Positions 31,409 through 43,820 of a DNA stretch of 64,000 bases are shown one piece after another; within the stretch, counting starts at the first letter, position 1, and every line of letters starts with the position of its first letter. The position numbers and the translations under genes are program-made. The stretch lies in the NCBI RefSeq assembly GCF_016859285.1, contig NC_053413.1, positions 21,816,939 through 21,880,938 on the forward strand, written 5' to 3'. The notes under the pieces are model-generated. The model was given only the letters and a program-made list of their open reading frames with translations, did not search any database and had not been told where the DNA came from. The DNA is from Xiphias gladius. Lineage: Eukaryota > Chordata > Actinopteri > Istiophoriformes > Xiphiidae.

Positions 31409-33852
31409 AAACGTCAATGAAACCAGATTGGAGGTGTGGGTTGGAGCCACCTTGGCTCATAAACGACACTCAGACATTTTGAGCTTGCTATTCACGAGAA
31501 GCGTCTGCTGGCATGAGCCGTGACTTACGAAAAAGAGACCCCAGAAGACTTACGATCAAGAATTGTTGATTTGCATGAAGCTGGAAGGGGTAACAAAGTC
31601 ATCTAAAACAGTTTAGGTATTCATCAGTCCACAGTTAGACAAACCCGTCTAGTTCTTTGGCTACCCTCCCTAGAGGTGTGCGTCCAGCTAAGATGTGTCC
31701 AGGTGCACAACACAGAATGCTCAGTCAGGTAAAAAAGAAGCTCGGAGTAACAACCGACGGCTTAAAGGAATCACTGGAGCAGGCTGCTTTGCTGCCTATG
31801 GGCCCGGACAGCTCGCCATCATCAGGTGGGAGATGAATTCCCAGGTTTATCGAGGTATTTTACAGGATAATGTCAGGGTGGCCGTCTGCTCTTAAGCTCG
31901 GTGGAAGCCTAAACACTGAAGTAAATCTACGACAGAATCAAACAAACACTTCAAACAAATAAAAGCCACCTTTTGGAGTCGGAGCCCAGACCTCAACCCC
32001 GATAGAGATTCTGTGGAATGAGCTCAGGGGGCCGTTCACGCCAGACATCCCCAGAACAGGGCTGAGCTGAAGCCGTTCTGTGTGGAAGAATTCCTCCTGA
32101 ACACTGTGCGGGTCTGATCCGCAGCTACCAGAAGCGCTGGTTTGAGGTTACTGCTGCCAAAAAGGGGTTTGACCGGTTATTAAATCCAAGGGTTCACTTA
32201 CTTTTTCCAACAGCAGTGTGAACGTTCAATGGGTTTGTTCAATCAAGCCATGAAAAATTATAATTGTATGTGTGTTGTTAGCTTAAGCACATTGTACTTG
32301 TCAATGCTTGTGACTTGGATGAAGATCCGATCGTGTTTTTACGACCGATTAAGGCAGATAAACCAGGTCCTTCCAAAGGGTTCGCATACCTGCCACTGCA
32401 TAGCACCAAACAGGGACGGGTAAATTTAAAAATAACTTGACTGAAACACTTCACAACCATACCATTAATTTGAGTAGACAACACAAATGACGCTAACACT
32501 GGTCAAGACAAACCCCTCGTCTTGGGTTGTTTTCTACCCAGTGATACTGGGTAAAGTTAACTCAGTATTGCAATGACATGTTATCGATCCATAATTGGCA
32601 GGTAGAGTAGTTCTTTTTTGATGGGTCTTTGGGTTAAAGGTCCAAATATTCAGTACCATGACGTTTCACCATGTCAGTGCCAAAAAGTATGAGATTCACT
32701 ATGCGTTCTGCTTCGGACTTTTAGTCTTAAAAAGTTGGGAAAAGATCTGCGTCAGTGTTTTACTTGCAGTGATTGAAGAGAATCTAAATTGATACACCAG
32801 TGTAACGTTACCGCAACTATGAAGATAAGCACTACCAATCAAAATCAAATAACCAAAATCATGACCATCGTGTTGATGGTACCTTAGCATCCTGTCAGAC
32901 CCAGGGCAGACAAAAAAAATATTGATAGAAAACACATAAAATGTTTAATCAGAGAAATCAGTATATCAGCATCTCATCCATCTTATCAAAAGGGGAACAG
33001 CACAGTTATCAGACGGCAATTTATTTATTTTTTTACACTCGAATATTGGCCTGAGATTTCAGTCTATAACACACACACACACACATCGGTTTTGTGTTCG
33101 TAACTGAATTAAGGAGACTGAATTTCACAAACTTTGACTTTAGAGCGACGGCGGCTGGAAGGGGGATCCGGTCACTGCTGAGAGGGCAGTCCGACAAAGT
33201 GACTGTCGGCCGGATATCGAGCGGCAGCAGCAGATCAGACGATAAACTGCTCCATCATTATAAAGATAAGGGGATTTTTTTTTTTTTTCAATTCTAAAAT
33301 GTAGGACCTCTGCATTTTAGAAACATTGAAACATTCTCATGTTTTTCTCTCTTTCAATCTTTATCTTTACGTTCTCATTATTTTTTCTATCTATCTATCT
33401 AAACAAAACATTAGAACCATCTCTCACTGTGTCTTTTACATGCCACGTCTGCTCTGTCTCCGGATAAATTAAATTTGTTTTGTTATCATGTTAAGGAAAA
33501 ATCTCTCCTTGATCAATTACCACAGTTCTTACCATCAGAGAAATTAACCGCAGAGAAGCAAAGCTGTGGGTTTATCTTTGAAGATTGTCGGACCTCTTTT
33601 TTCTCATTTTTGGAAACATTTAATTGTGAGGACTTGTAGATTTACTGAACTTTTGAGGGGATGCTGAATGGTCAGCCTGATCAGTTGGCTTATGTTTATT
33701 TATTTATTTCATTTTAAAACATTTTTCCTCTTCATGTGAAATTCTAATCTCCCTATTCCATTGATTTTTGCCTGAATTTTTTGATTGTTTTTGCTACCAC
33801 TTTCTTTTTGCTTTACTTTTTGAAAGAACTTTGCATGAGAATGATCTGAATG

Positions 33853-33854
<2 letters not shown>

Positions 33855-33931
<77 letters not shown>

Positions 33932-33960
33932 TTATTTATTTATTTAATATATATATTTTT
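33855..33960. repeat. Long (TA)n with (TTTA)n
   Basis: About 70 bases of TA repeat interrupted by ttta units. Confidence 0.95.
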
Positions 33961-34078
33961 ATTTTTATTTGACTTGGATTGTAAGGACTGTGTTGATGTG
34001 TTTGTTCCACAGTGTGTGTCCGTACATGGTAAACACAAAATTTTAGGTTTTAAGACTTGGTTTATGGTTAAGGTCAGG

Positions 34079-34600
34079 GTAAGAATCAGAATCAGCTTTA
34101 TTGGTACTGTAGGTCTTTTTTATTGGCCTACGAGGAATTTGACTCTGGTTCCCAGTGGATCCCTATGTACTGTACTCAAACACATTACCAAGAACAATGC
34201 ACAGGAAGATACACATACAGTATGTACAGCTGAAACAAGACCAAAGCAAACACAGATGAGCAAACGCAAAGATATTTTTTTACAGACAAAGAATAGATGC
34301 ATTTGTGTATAAATAATAAACAGACAACAACATACAATGTCTATGTAGACGTCCAACTTTTACTTTAAACTGTAAACAGGGTTACAAATAGGGCAAGGGT
34401 GCGTGGGAACGCGAGAGTGCTTGGATAAATATTGTATGGTTAATGTAAAGTAACTTTATATACATACAGTAGGTGTAGTACATAAAATAGTATAAAATAA
34501 TTTTTAAGTCCATACAGTGACTTCCAAAGTGACAATAATAAGACATATAAAAATACATATGGAAAATGGTGAATATTGCAAAACGTTTTACTTTTTCCAC
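34079..34600. repeat. Teleost interspersed repeat (agaatcagaatcagctttatt type)
   Basis: Starts agaatcagaatcagctttat, then gaggaatttgactctggttc, and ends in a stretch with gtgaatattgcaaaa. The order is typical of a frequent teleost repeat. Right boundary uncertain. Confidence 0.6.
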
Positions 34601-35179
34601 ATTGATCTCGAAGGAAAAGCGAGGCATTATTGTGTGTGAATCCACCGTAACTCCTCTCCAGCCCTCCTCAACCCCAAGCCTCCAGAGGATTATGGCCGTC
34701 ATTATCTCCGTTTTTCATGTGGTATCACACCAGCTCAGACAGAGAGAGACTGAAGCCTCAGACGTCGTGTGTTACCCAGAGGTTTCACCACTACACACGC
34801 CAGCTTGTGTGTAGAGGCAGAGGCCTGCTGCGAGACACACAAAGATGTTGTTTCTCTGTGTGTGTGTGTGTGTGTGTTTGTGCCAGTGCCATGAAGACGA
34901 CTGGGCAAGTCCAGAGCAAATTACGCAGACAAAAGAGGAAACAAGGAGACACCAAATGAATGGCGCCTTTTTGTTTCTGCTCCTCAAAGGACAGACAGAT
35001 GGTGTAACTGAACTTCCACTTAAGACTGTATGTTGAAGAGTAGGTGCTGAGATAACCTGGTGGAGGTCAACCACAGGTCAGAATTTAGCCGAAAAATGAG
35101 GCTTGCATTGGTTGCCAGTGTTGAAGCTCTTATACTGAACCGATGGCAGCAAACACTGTACACTTCTTGTACATTTTAA

Positions 35180-35537
35180 CAAGAAAAATAACTAAAGCAC
35201 ATTCGCTCAAGTGCTGCACTTGAGTACAATTTATTGGCACTTGTACTTCACTTAAGTATTTACATTCCATTCACTACATTTTAGAGGGAAATACTCTACT
35301 TTAAAAAAAACAAAAACAATACTAATTTATAAAATACATTGCATTGTTAAAGAATAAAATAGTGGCACCAAACCAATTGAGGTATTTGTACTTTACTTGA
35401 GTATTTCCATTTCCTGCTACTTCTGCTTTTACTCCGCTCCAATTCAGAGGCAAATACATTTATTTGGTATTTTTAGATTGTTGTGGTGACACACTTACGT
35501 AAGTAAAGGATCTGAATATTTCCACCACCACTGACCG
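35180..35537. mobile_element. MITE-like repeat (acttgagtattt type)
   Basis: Contains gtactttacttgagtatttc and ends aaaggatctgaatatttcca followed by ccaccactg. The inverted aagtgctgcacttgagtac at the left matches the outward arm. This is a common non-autonomous teleost element. Confidence 0.65.
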
Positions 35538-35689
35538 TTACAAATCTATCCGGCCATATTTCTCTACATCTCACGTTGAGCCGGTCCAGTATTTTCCTCA
35601 AGTGCTTTCTCCGCTGGACGCATTGTTTCCTGAATCCTCGCCAGCCGGAGCGACGGCCCTGCTGGTTTAGTTCAGAGTTCATATGGTCG

Positions 35690-38600
35690 TCACACTCAAT
35701 GGGACTGTCTGTTTACTGAAACAATTGTGCATTTCTTGTGAAGCTAACCCCCCCCCCTTCAAAAAAATCCCCCCCCAAAGAACACACCAAGCCTCTGCCA
35801 TGCTGTTTCCACAGCTTGAGCACACCGGTAGCTGCCACCGTTCTGGTCTTCGGACATCGACCGGAGCCTCGGGACGGGCTCTTTTTTTTTTCCCTCAGAT
35901 GAATAATGATGTAACAGAGAGTGAGGAGACATAAAGGGCCTCCGGGCAAAGCTCTTGCTCAATATGAATTCTCCTCGGGGCCAAACCTTTTGCCGGAGCC
36001 GAGCGAGTGGCTTTTTGTATCGTTGGCATGACAACCTCTCAGCTAATGGCCCAGCCAGGCCCATTGTGTCACTCATTGTCTGTTTGAGGCCTTCGCACAC
36101 GGCTGCAGGCATGTGCAATCTGGGGTCCAATCTTTGACAGATTGCTCGCTGAGGGAGGCAGCGCGGAGCCTCAGAAAGGTTAACTCTGTCGGCGGGACAC
36201 GAGGGGAACTAGTGCACTTTAGTAAAACTGCTTAAAATGCGTCTTTAAACACCTCAGACTGTACATGCACTTACTTAACTGTCTTTACAGCGGGTCACTT
36301 TATTTTTAATACATTCAACCAGTGAACAAGGACACAGTCACTCACTGTTCAGAGGATAAATGTTTTCCTGATGTCTTAGTGCACATTTTTAATAAGGAAT
36401 ACTTTGTAAAGGGCACGAGTTGTAACTAATGGTTTATTTATGTTATTTACTGTTTATTAATATTTATAGATCAGTAATAAGCCATTACAAAAGGTTACAA
36501 GTTGGGTTGGCAAGTTGTGAAAAAGTCATTTGACTGGTGTCACCGACTGCTGAATGTAAAAGCTAAACTTATACTGCCCAAAGGCATTTTTTACAGCCTG
36601 CCATGTCAACTCTTCCTCTTAAAAATGGCTTATTACTGATTTATTAAGCATTATTAAATGTATTATTAACCATTAATAAAGCATTAATTACAGCATATAA
36701 ACAATTTTTAAAGCATGTCTTATTGGTGCCAATTAAACATGAGAGTTCATTCTTGGCCTCGGAAGCAGTAGCTTAACTCGAGCTTCCCGAGCTGTCTCCC
36801 AGACAAACTCTTTGGCATTTGTCGATGAAAGCATTTGGTTTCTTTGGGCCTTTTCACCTTCAGTGGACGAGTGACAGTGAAGGGACAGACGGAAAACAGT
36901 GGGAAAGAGAGCGAGAGGGGTACGACTTCAACAAAGGTCCCTGGTTGGAATCGGACCATTGACGCTCTGGTTCTGTGTTTAGCATTTGTCTACCAGTAAG
37001 TAAAAGGGAAGTGGTTGGATTTTTTTTTTTTTTTTTTTGGTCAAGCCACACCACTAATTTTAATTCAACCAAATGCAAACACAGTTTAAAAGTCAGGGAT
37101 GCACTAGGACATTTTACACTTTGGTAAATGTCGGAGACAACTGCTAATTTTGGAAAATTTAAAACGGTCAATAAACAAACTGGTGGGTCAGCTGCTGTAA
37201 AGAAGAGTGTGTTCCTCTCTCAAGGAGCTTGTCAGAGATTTCTGTGGTGACAGTATTTCCCACTGTGACAAATGGCTTGTTAATGATCTATTAAGCTATT
37301 ACCAAATTACTGTATTTATTCTTAAAGTCATTAGTTACGACTTGAAAACCCAAACTTCTTAATGGTGGTGCTGATATTAATCTGATATTAATCTTGAAGA
37401 AATGTAAATGTAAACGTATGCGTGACAGCAAGAAACAACAGTTGAATTTTGACAGTTGGAAGTTTAACAAAGTAAACATTTCTGATCTAAATTCTTCTTT
37501 CAGGCAAATGTCGTGGAAGAAAATCTTGATTTCATTGGCATTTAACAGAAACTTGTTTTTTCATTCTCGATTTTAATTTTTCCATCAGTGACAACATCTG
37601 CGTGTGTCCCGCAGAAAATGATATTTTATTTTCAGTTGCAAAAAGTCTCATGTAGAAGTGAAGGGCTGCTTTTCTCATCTACAGCCTCATTTAAGGGGAT
37701 CAATCAGACTGGTTCATTTCTACACAAGAATCCTTTGCGAACAAAATCCGTCCTCACATACATCCCTTTAGACCCATCTGCAAGAGAAACACATCTGTCC
37801 AGCCCTACAGTGACGTCAAATTGGTTTGCGGTGTGACACCGTTTAGATTTCAGCCATTTACACCGATCCACAGTGTTCGGTTTGAAGCCTCAGCTGAGTC
37901 CTCGCACAGCAGCTGCTGCAAAACTCTAACGAAACGAGGCAAAGGAGAAAACCAGAGGCTTGTCTCATCTGTTTAGTCAAAGACGCAGAGTTTTGGGAAC
38001 ACGAGGGGGAAACTGCTCTCAACAGTCTGACAGAGATGCCCAGACAGCCACTGCTGCATTATTCATCCCAGCCGGGGAGAGAAAACGTGGCTCTTTTTGT
38101 CTTTATCAATCACAGTCACACGTCAGAGCAGATATTCAGAAGCAGCTTCATTTACATGCAAAAACCCACGAGAACTATTTGACACCCCTCTTTTTGTCAG
38201 AGGAAATGAAGCCGTGCAGTGAAGGCGACGCAGTGACACATTCAAACGTTTGCACGAGTCTGGTACTATTTTACGAGCCCCCTATGACTTTTGGTTTTTG
38301 GGCGACTGGTGTGTCCTGTCAAAGACACAACAATCACGTTGGATCAGCGGATATTTGTCCATGACTGTCCCGACAAACATCCTGTAGCCTGTGCGGTTGA
38401 TTTTTCTTATCGGTTAACTGGATCTGTTACAAGTGACTTTGAAAAGTGATGTGTAATTTCAAAGATGGGATGAACTGTGCGGTGATGTCAGAAGTAAATC
38501 ACAATTAAGATCCTATTTTTATCTCACTGTGCAATACTGAACGGTAGTCTGATGCACTCTCATTTCAGGAGCATAATATATTATGGAAAGTAGGTGATGG

Positions 38601-38890
38601 CATTAAATTGAAAATCTTCTTAGGAGTTCAACAAAGAGGGTCATGGGATGTCAGCACTTTATCCCTCATTCAACCAGGACATTTCTTTAGATCCAATATC
38701 TCTTTTGAAGTAGATATTGTAGCATAAAAATGTAAAAAAAAAAAATTGGTGGCATGTGAAGACCGGTGCTCCAAAAGATAAAGAAAATCATTTGTCACAT
38801 TTCCAGAAATATAAATGCTGATATTACTACCTGCTATTGTGGATTTGTACTGTATCTTAGCGGTGATTAAAGCATTTTGCAGCTCATTAA
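35690..38890. other. Intergenic stretch, mostly unique; possible regulatory DNA
   Basis: No exon is recognised. The ORFs are short, without splice-site support or family similarity. Positions 35940-36180 are repeat-free and of balanced composition, and could be a conserved regulatory element (inference only). A short copy of a dispersed repeat (ttcattcttggcctcggaag) is at 36748-36770. Confidence 0.4.
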
Positions 38891-38894
38891 ACAT

Positions 38895-39115
38895 TGTTAC
38901 GGTGGCTGAGAAAGCTCAGCACACCGCTTGCCTTGAGCAAAGACACGAGCAAATAAAAGCCACGAGCAAATGAGGAAAAGCTCTTCGCGAATTTGACGAC
39001 ACCTGAGTCACACAAAGATATGCCGCCTGCGAATAAAAGAGAGCACGAGCGAATACTGAAACGCTGCAAAGCTGTGCCGTCCAAAACGGAACTGGGTTAC
39101 AACCCAAAAGAAGTT
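38895..39115. repeat. MITE-like repeat
   Basis: Begins ttacggtggctgagaaagct and contains repeated cgagcaaat/cgagcgaat words. It resembles a teleost MITE from memory. I could not define the termini. Confidence 0.45.
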
Positions 39116-39894
39116 TCTAGGATACACTAAGCACGGATGACCATCTACTTTGTGTGCCTCTTCAGGGTCTGGTTTCACAGAGACAGACTTTGACTATGAC
39201 TTAGATCCAACTAATAGTCAGACTTCAAGAAGTTGTCTACTTTTATCTGTTGCAGAAAGCGTTTTAGTTCTTGTCTGTCTTACGTGGGACAATAAGTTCT
39301 GGGTAAACCAAGACTTTTTGCAAACTTAGAAAAAAAACCTTGGCTGAACAAGCAACCACACGAATCCACTCGGCTTCCTCACCCCGGCAGAAAATGTGCA
39401 GACCAAAAACACACCCACGGTAACACTGCCGGGGCCAAAGCGTCCCACGGGTGCGATGGTGTATTTTAAAGGCTTAATCCTTGCCTATCCAGACCAGTCG
39501 AAAACATTCTCACAACAATTAAAGCATGATGAGCTCTTACCTTTTTCCACCATATATTCGACATTTCCAGGGAAACTCCTCTCAAAAAGACAGCAATGAG
39601 TCTCACGAAACTATGATCGGTCAGTTAAACTTCATTCGTGAAGCACTTTTCATGTGGGTTAGTGCAAGGGCGCTGAAACAAAATCCACGAGATTTGGACT
39701 CAAACGGGTCAGGGTTGGGGAGAGAGGCTGGACTGCAGGGGCCAGGATGACAGGACAGAAACTCTGGCTGAGGACTGTGGCTAAAGGGCGGGTTTTACAT
39801 AGGGGGAAGCTGATGAGGGCACTGCGAGCAGGTGTGCGGGTGGGCGTGGCGATCAAGCGGTGACGAATGACGGGAGCAAAGTTGTTGTTCTGCA

Positions 39895-40490
39895 GGTCAC
39901 AAGTAAGTCTCAAGTATAGGCTGTGAAGTCATTAAATCAAGCCCTAACTCAACTCCACAGTCCTGTGTTTTAAGTCCTAAACAGGTCACATGGAATTAAA
40001 TAACAGTGTCATTGTTCTGCTAACTTTACGTCTGATTCTGGACGTCTCGAGGCCTCAGTGATTTCATGTTTGCCAAGTTCGGTAACTAACACTAGCTCTT
40101 AGCTAATGCTATCTTAAGCCGTACCACCTCATAGTTTAACCGAAGCTTTAACTCACCGTTCCTTGCACGGCTTCAAATTTTGAAAGACGTTGACAGTTTC
40201 CATCTGATCTTTGAGCCTCATTGGTCTTTATATCTAGATGACTCTGCTTCCCGTTTGCGCTGATTCAAAGCATATGCGTGGTCGGGAAAAACGAAGAGCT
40301 GAATTCAACATTGAACGCTTTTTTTTTACGGCATCCTTTTCAATCCTTGGTTTTAGGGAGGATATCAAGTCATTCCAAGTCAAAGGGAGCACTTCCATGT
40401 GACGTCGCACGCCATTAGAGTCAGTTCAGCTGCGAGTCGAGTACAAAATCATCAGACTTGTGTTTCGAGTCCACTCCTCTGCATATAAGA
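39895..40490. mobile_element. Non-autonomous DNA element-like repeat (aagtctcaagt type)
   Basis: Starts with caggtcacaagtaagtctca and ends with ctgcgagtcgagtac, with mirrored caagtc words near both ends. This is the pattern of a common teleost repeat. Degenerate. Confidence 0.5.
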
Positions 40491-42262
40491 TTCAAATCTG
40501 AATGAGTAAAATAAAACAATACTCTCATTGTAAACAAATTCCATAAAACACCCACAATTAAATTTGTCTTACTAATAACTATTCTATGCTGTGTACAGAA
40601 TATAGCCCGTGCCTGATGTCCTGCTACCGTAAATACTAAACATGGCCCCACGTGTGTATTGATCCACTGCTCAGAATAGTCCCCGACAAATGAACCATTT
40701 CCTCCTGTTTGAGTAATGTTTGCTAAAAAGTACAGCACCCAACTGTTAAGAAAATGACTGAGTCTTTTTTGAAAAAAGGAAACTAAATATTTGCGAGCCG
40801 CTTTTAGGGAGGTTAGAATGAAATTGGTTTACAATAAGAAACATATAAAATAATGCTAGCCATATCCTTTAAAAAAAACGAAACCATAAGAAATAAAATT
40901 AAAAAAAAGCATTACATGGCAGCCATAAAACTAAAGTTTAATCATAAATTCACCAGAGGTTTTAGTTCATAAACAGCAGCGGAGGTTTGTCTGTAGCGAG
41001 GTGGGGATTTAGTCTGAGTGCCACCTGCGTTAACTCAGGCTTTACCTCCTGAAAATGTCACAGATTCGCTTTGAAGTGACGAAAGATTCTCCCTTCTCCA
41101 TCTTTGCTGCCGGGTAGCTACTGTACTTGGGTGTGACTTATCTCCCACAGAGGTCACTGTGTGTGTGTGTGTGTGTGTGTCTTCAGGGCTGGTGTAAATT
41201 ATTCAGCAGTGCTGGGTTTCTCTCAGGGCGGATGGAAGTAAAAGCAGAGCATCTTCTTCTTCTTCTTCCCTCCGCTGAGCCACTCTGTGCCATCAGCAGC
41301 TCCCGGCGTGCAGTCGGCCCGCATGAATTATTCATCGTTATAACTCTGTGAAAGGTATACGGAGGCCCCTCAGCTCTCCGCGTCTGCCTCTTTATCACTC
41401 CCTCTTTCCCTCTCTCCCTCCATCAGACGCTCCCCCTCAGAGTCAATAAAAGCTTGGAGTTGTCCAGTAAAAGCCAGCAGTTTTGAACGTACAGATTTAA
41501 TTCTTCCAACGTATTTTCTGTAAGGAAGCTGAAAATGAGTCAAATAACCGGGAGAAGGACTGTGGTGTTTTTCTCGGTCAGCTGGCAGCAACATCACAAC
41601 TTATACATACGTGTTTTACATGTTTTGTTTTGTTTTTTAAAGGGCCAGCTCACCTAAATTGCAAAAAAGACATATTTTCATTTACCTGTCGTTGTCTCTA
41701 GCCACGTAGATAGCCCAGGTTGATTCAAACCAAAATCTGGTCCGGTTTCTTCACTGTATCAACCTTATGGATGAGCGGCTGGGAGCGTATTGGGTCAGTT
41801 TTATTTCATTGTAAATGGAACATTTGGGGGTTTTTGACTGATGGTCAGAAAAAACAAAGCAATTTAAACAACTCACCTTGGGCTCTGGGAACCTCCAGTG
41901 AACTTCCAATTTTTTATTTTTTTTTCTATTTTCCTACATTTATATACTAAAAAATGAAAATAATCATCAATTGCGTTCATAATCTGCACAGTCAGACACA
42001 ACTAGGGGTAGGTAAGTAGGTTGATTTTTTTTTTTCAAGACCTTTAAATGAACCAGTCCGGGGTTTTTTGTTTGTTTTTACTGGTCTTTATCTTGCGTGA
42101 CAAGCTGGGAAACATGAGTAAGGTGGCACATGTATTACCATGATGCAAGAGGATTTGACTTCTGAGAGGACACAATCTTCTTACTCACATTCACTGTGTG
42201 TTTGTGTGTCTGTCCCCCCTGACCCACTATAATCCTGTGGTCTGCTCTGTAATCCACACAGA

Positions 42263-42351
<89 letters not shown>

Positions 42352-42500
42352 ACACACTCACACACGTTCAGGATCAGCCTCTGCGAAGACCACAGACTCA
42401 GGTCTAATGAAAGAGCGTATAATCTATCATGAGCTGTAACTTTTATCATGGCGAGATAAATGTAAAACATGACCAGCAGATGCAAACACACACACAGGAG
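40491..42500. other. Intergenic stretch before the mtcl1 3' end
   Basis: No exon is recognised. Positions 41220-41465 include the palindrome atgaattattcat inside otherwise unique sequence that could be a regulatory element. It also holds a short (GT)n (41159-41180) and a 78-bp (CA)n run at 42266-42343. Confidence 0.4.
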
Positions 42501-42528
42501 GAGGAAGTCTTGTAAATACACATTCATG

Positions 42529-42534
42529 TTTATT
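42529..42534 (-). promoter_or_regulatory. mtcl1: Candidate mtcl1 poly(A) signal
   Basis: AATAAA on the minus strand, about 1.08 kb past the distal mtcl1 stop. It is the first such hexamer I see downstream, implying a 3' UTR of about 1.1 kb over 42510-43616. Confidence 0.5.
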
Positions 42535-43616
42535 ACCATTTACTATTTACATAAGACTACAGATCCTTAGACTTTTTGACATAGACTTTGCATTTAAAAC
42601 ATTCATTTTTTTTTTTTCCACAATCCCTTTTTCTTGTCAAAAGAAAAAGTAATTAATATCCAATAGTAACAACTATACAAAGACAATCTGGTAGGTACAA
42701 TAATTTACTTAAAAACTTTTTGTTTTTTAGTCATTGCAAATCATGTGACAACAAAAACGACAGCTCAAGAGTTCCCATCACAACATTTTTTTCTTTTTCC
42801 CCACAGCGGAGCCGAGTGATCACAAATGACTAGAGCTCGTATGTACATGCTAGTGTTGAAAAGGCATGCAAATATTTGACCGATATTTGTACAACTGCCT
42901 TCCAAATATGCATAAGGTTATTCAGTTGGTCGTCGCCCATCTTCTACATGTTTACAGAGCCAAACATTCATCCCAATGTAAAAATAAATAAGGACATTAG
43001 CATCAGAAATGACATCACGTGTGTCTGCTTCCGACCCGACGAAGCAGAAGTTGGTTTTTTTTTGTCTGTTCGCTTGCTTGTGTTGTCTTGCGTTTTGTCT
43101 TGCGTTCTCCTTGAAAACTAAACAGAAGAGTCGAGCTTCAAAGGCTGGCAACTAAAAATGAACGAATGCGCTTATCAAAAAAATCGTTGGAGCGTGAATT
43201 GACGCGGGACAACGTAAACGACATAGAAAAGAAAAGTATAAACAGAGATGAGAAAAAAAAATGGTGTAAACGTCATACAAATGCAACAGCTGACCAACAG
43301 TTACTAAAGTTACTAAAATATATATATGTATTAAATACATATATACACACGTTGGGTGATGATTAACGCAAGTGTGTGCAGGCACCTCTTATGGAAATGT
43401 AGTTTTTTTTATGTCTTTTTGATGAGATTACAGTACGTTCCAGGTTCTTCTAAAAAGAAGTTCTGGTTCCTTGATGGTCAGCTGGTGCTACTGGGTGGAT
43501 CCCAACCCCCACATCAGGCTCCGTTTTTTAGGGAGTCTCTAGATTTGGGGGGTTTCTGAGGTACTGGGTCTTTTTAGGCTGAGGTGGAAGAGGGCGGGAG
43601 GAGGTAGAGGACGGAC

Positions 43617-43820
43617 TCATGCCAGCTCCTCGTCCTCCAGGATGGTCTTCCGGTGTCCCGGCGGCGGGAAGGTGAACCTCCTCTTCGAGCCCTCGCTCCA
43701 CTTGGGGGAGGAGGAGGGAGAGCGGGCGGCCCAGCGCGAGGGGGGTCTGCGGTTAGCCGGGCGGGCCGGTCTCAGGAAGCAGGAGTCCAGGGGCGGAGCC
43801 ACCGGAGAGCGAGGCAGGTC
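43617..43820 (-). CDS. mtcl1: mtcl1 distal terminal exon (long C-terminus)
   Basis: The acceptor TTGGCAG|GAC joins in phase 0 to the large exon. It encodes 67 residues from DLPRSPVAPP to ILEDEELA. The block CFLRPARPANRRPPSRWA corresponds to the human MTCL1 long-isoform C-terminus, and the rest is basic and Ser/Pro-rich. It is used when the small exon at 51552 is skipped. Confidence 0.88.
   Translation of the reverse strand, partial: DLPRSPVAPPLDSCFLRPARPANRRPPSRWAARSPSSSPKWSEGSKRRFTFPPPGHRKTILEDEELA

Larger units (their letters stand above)
30804..32402 (+). mobile_element. Tc1-like transposon, internally deleted, carrying a nested SINE
   Basis: The left inverted repeat begins acagtggcatgagtgggtc near 30804 and its inner part ends near 31010. 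Its mirror occupies about 32185-32402 and ends cgcatacctgccactgcata. Between them, 31415 onward matches the leader and the N-terminal helix-turn-helix part of a teleost Tc1 transposase (EDLRSRIVDLHEAG near 31540, broken by stops). After about 31780 the sequence jumps to the region near GCFAAYGPGQLAII, so part of the catalytic DDE portion is deleted. A pol III-type SINE sits between the left repeat and the leader. The element cannot encode a transposase. Confidence 0.85.

Noticed and set aside
37960..38364. 134-aa plus-strand ORF in the intergenic region
   Set aside because: It has no recognisable domain, splice context or codon signature, so chance is likely.
42135..42539. 134-aa minus-strand ORF of alternating Cys/Val
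   Set aside because: It is the translation of a (CA)n microsatellite.
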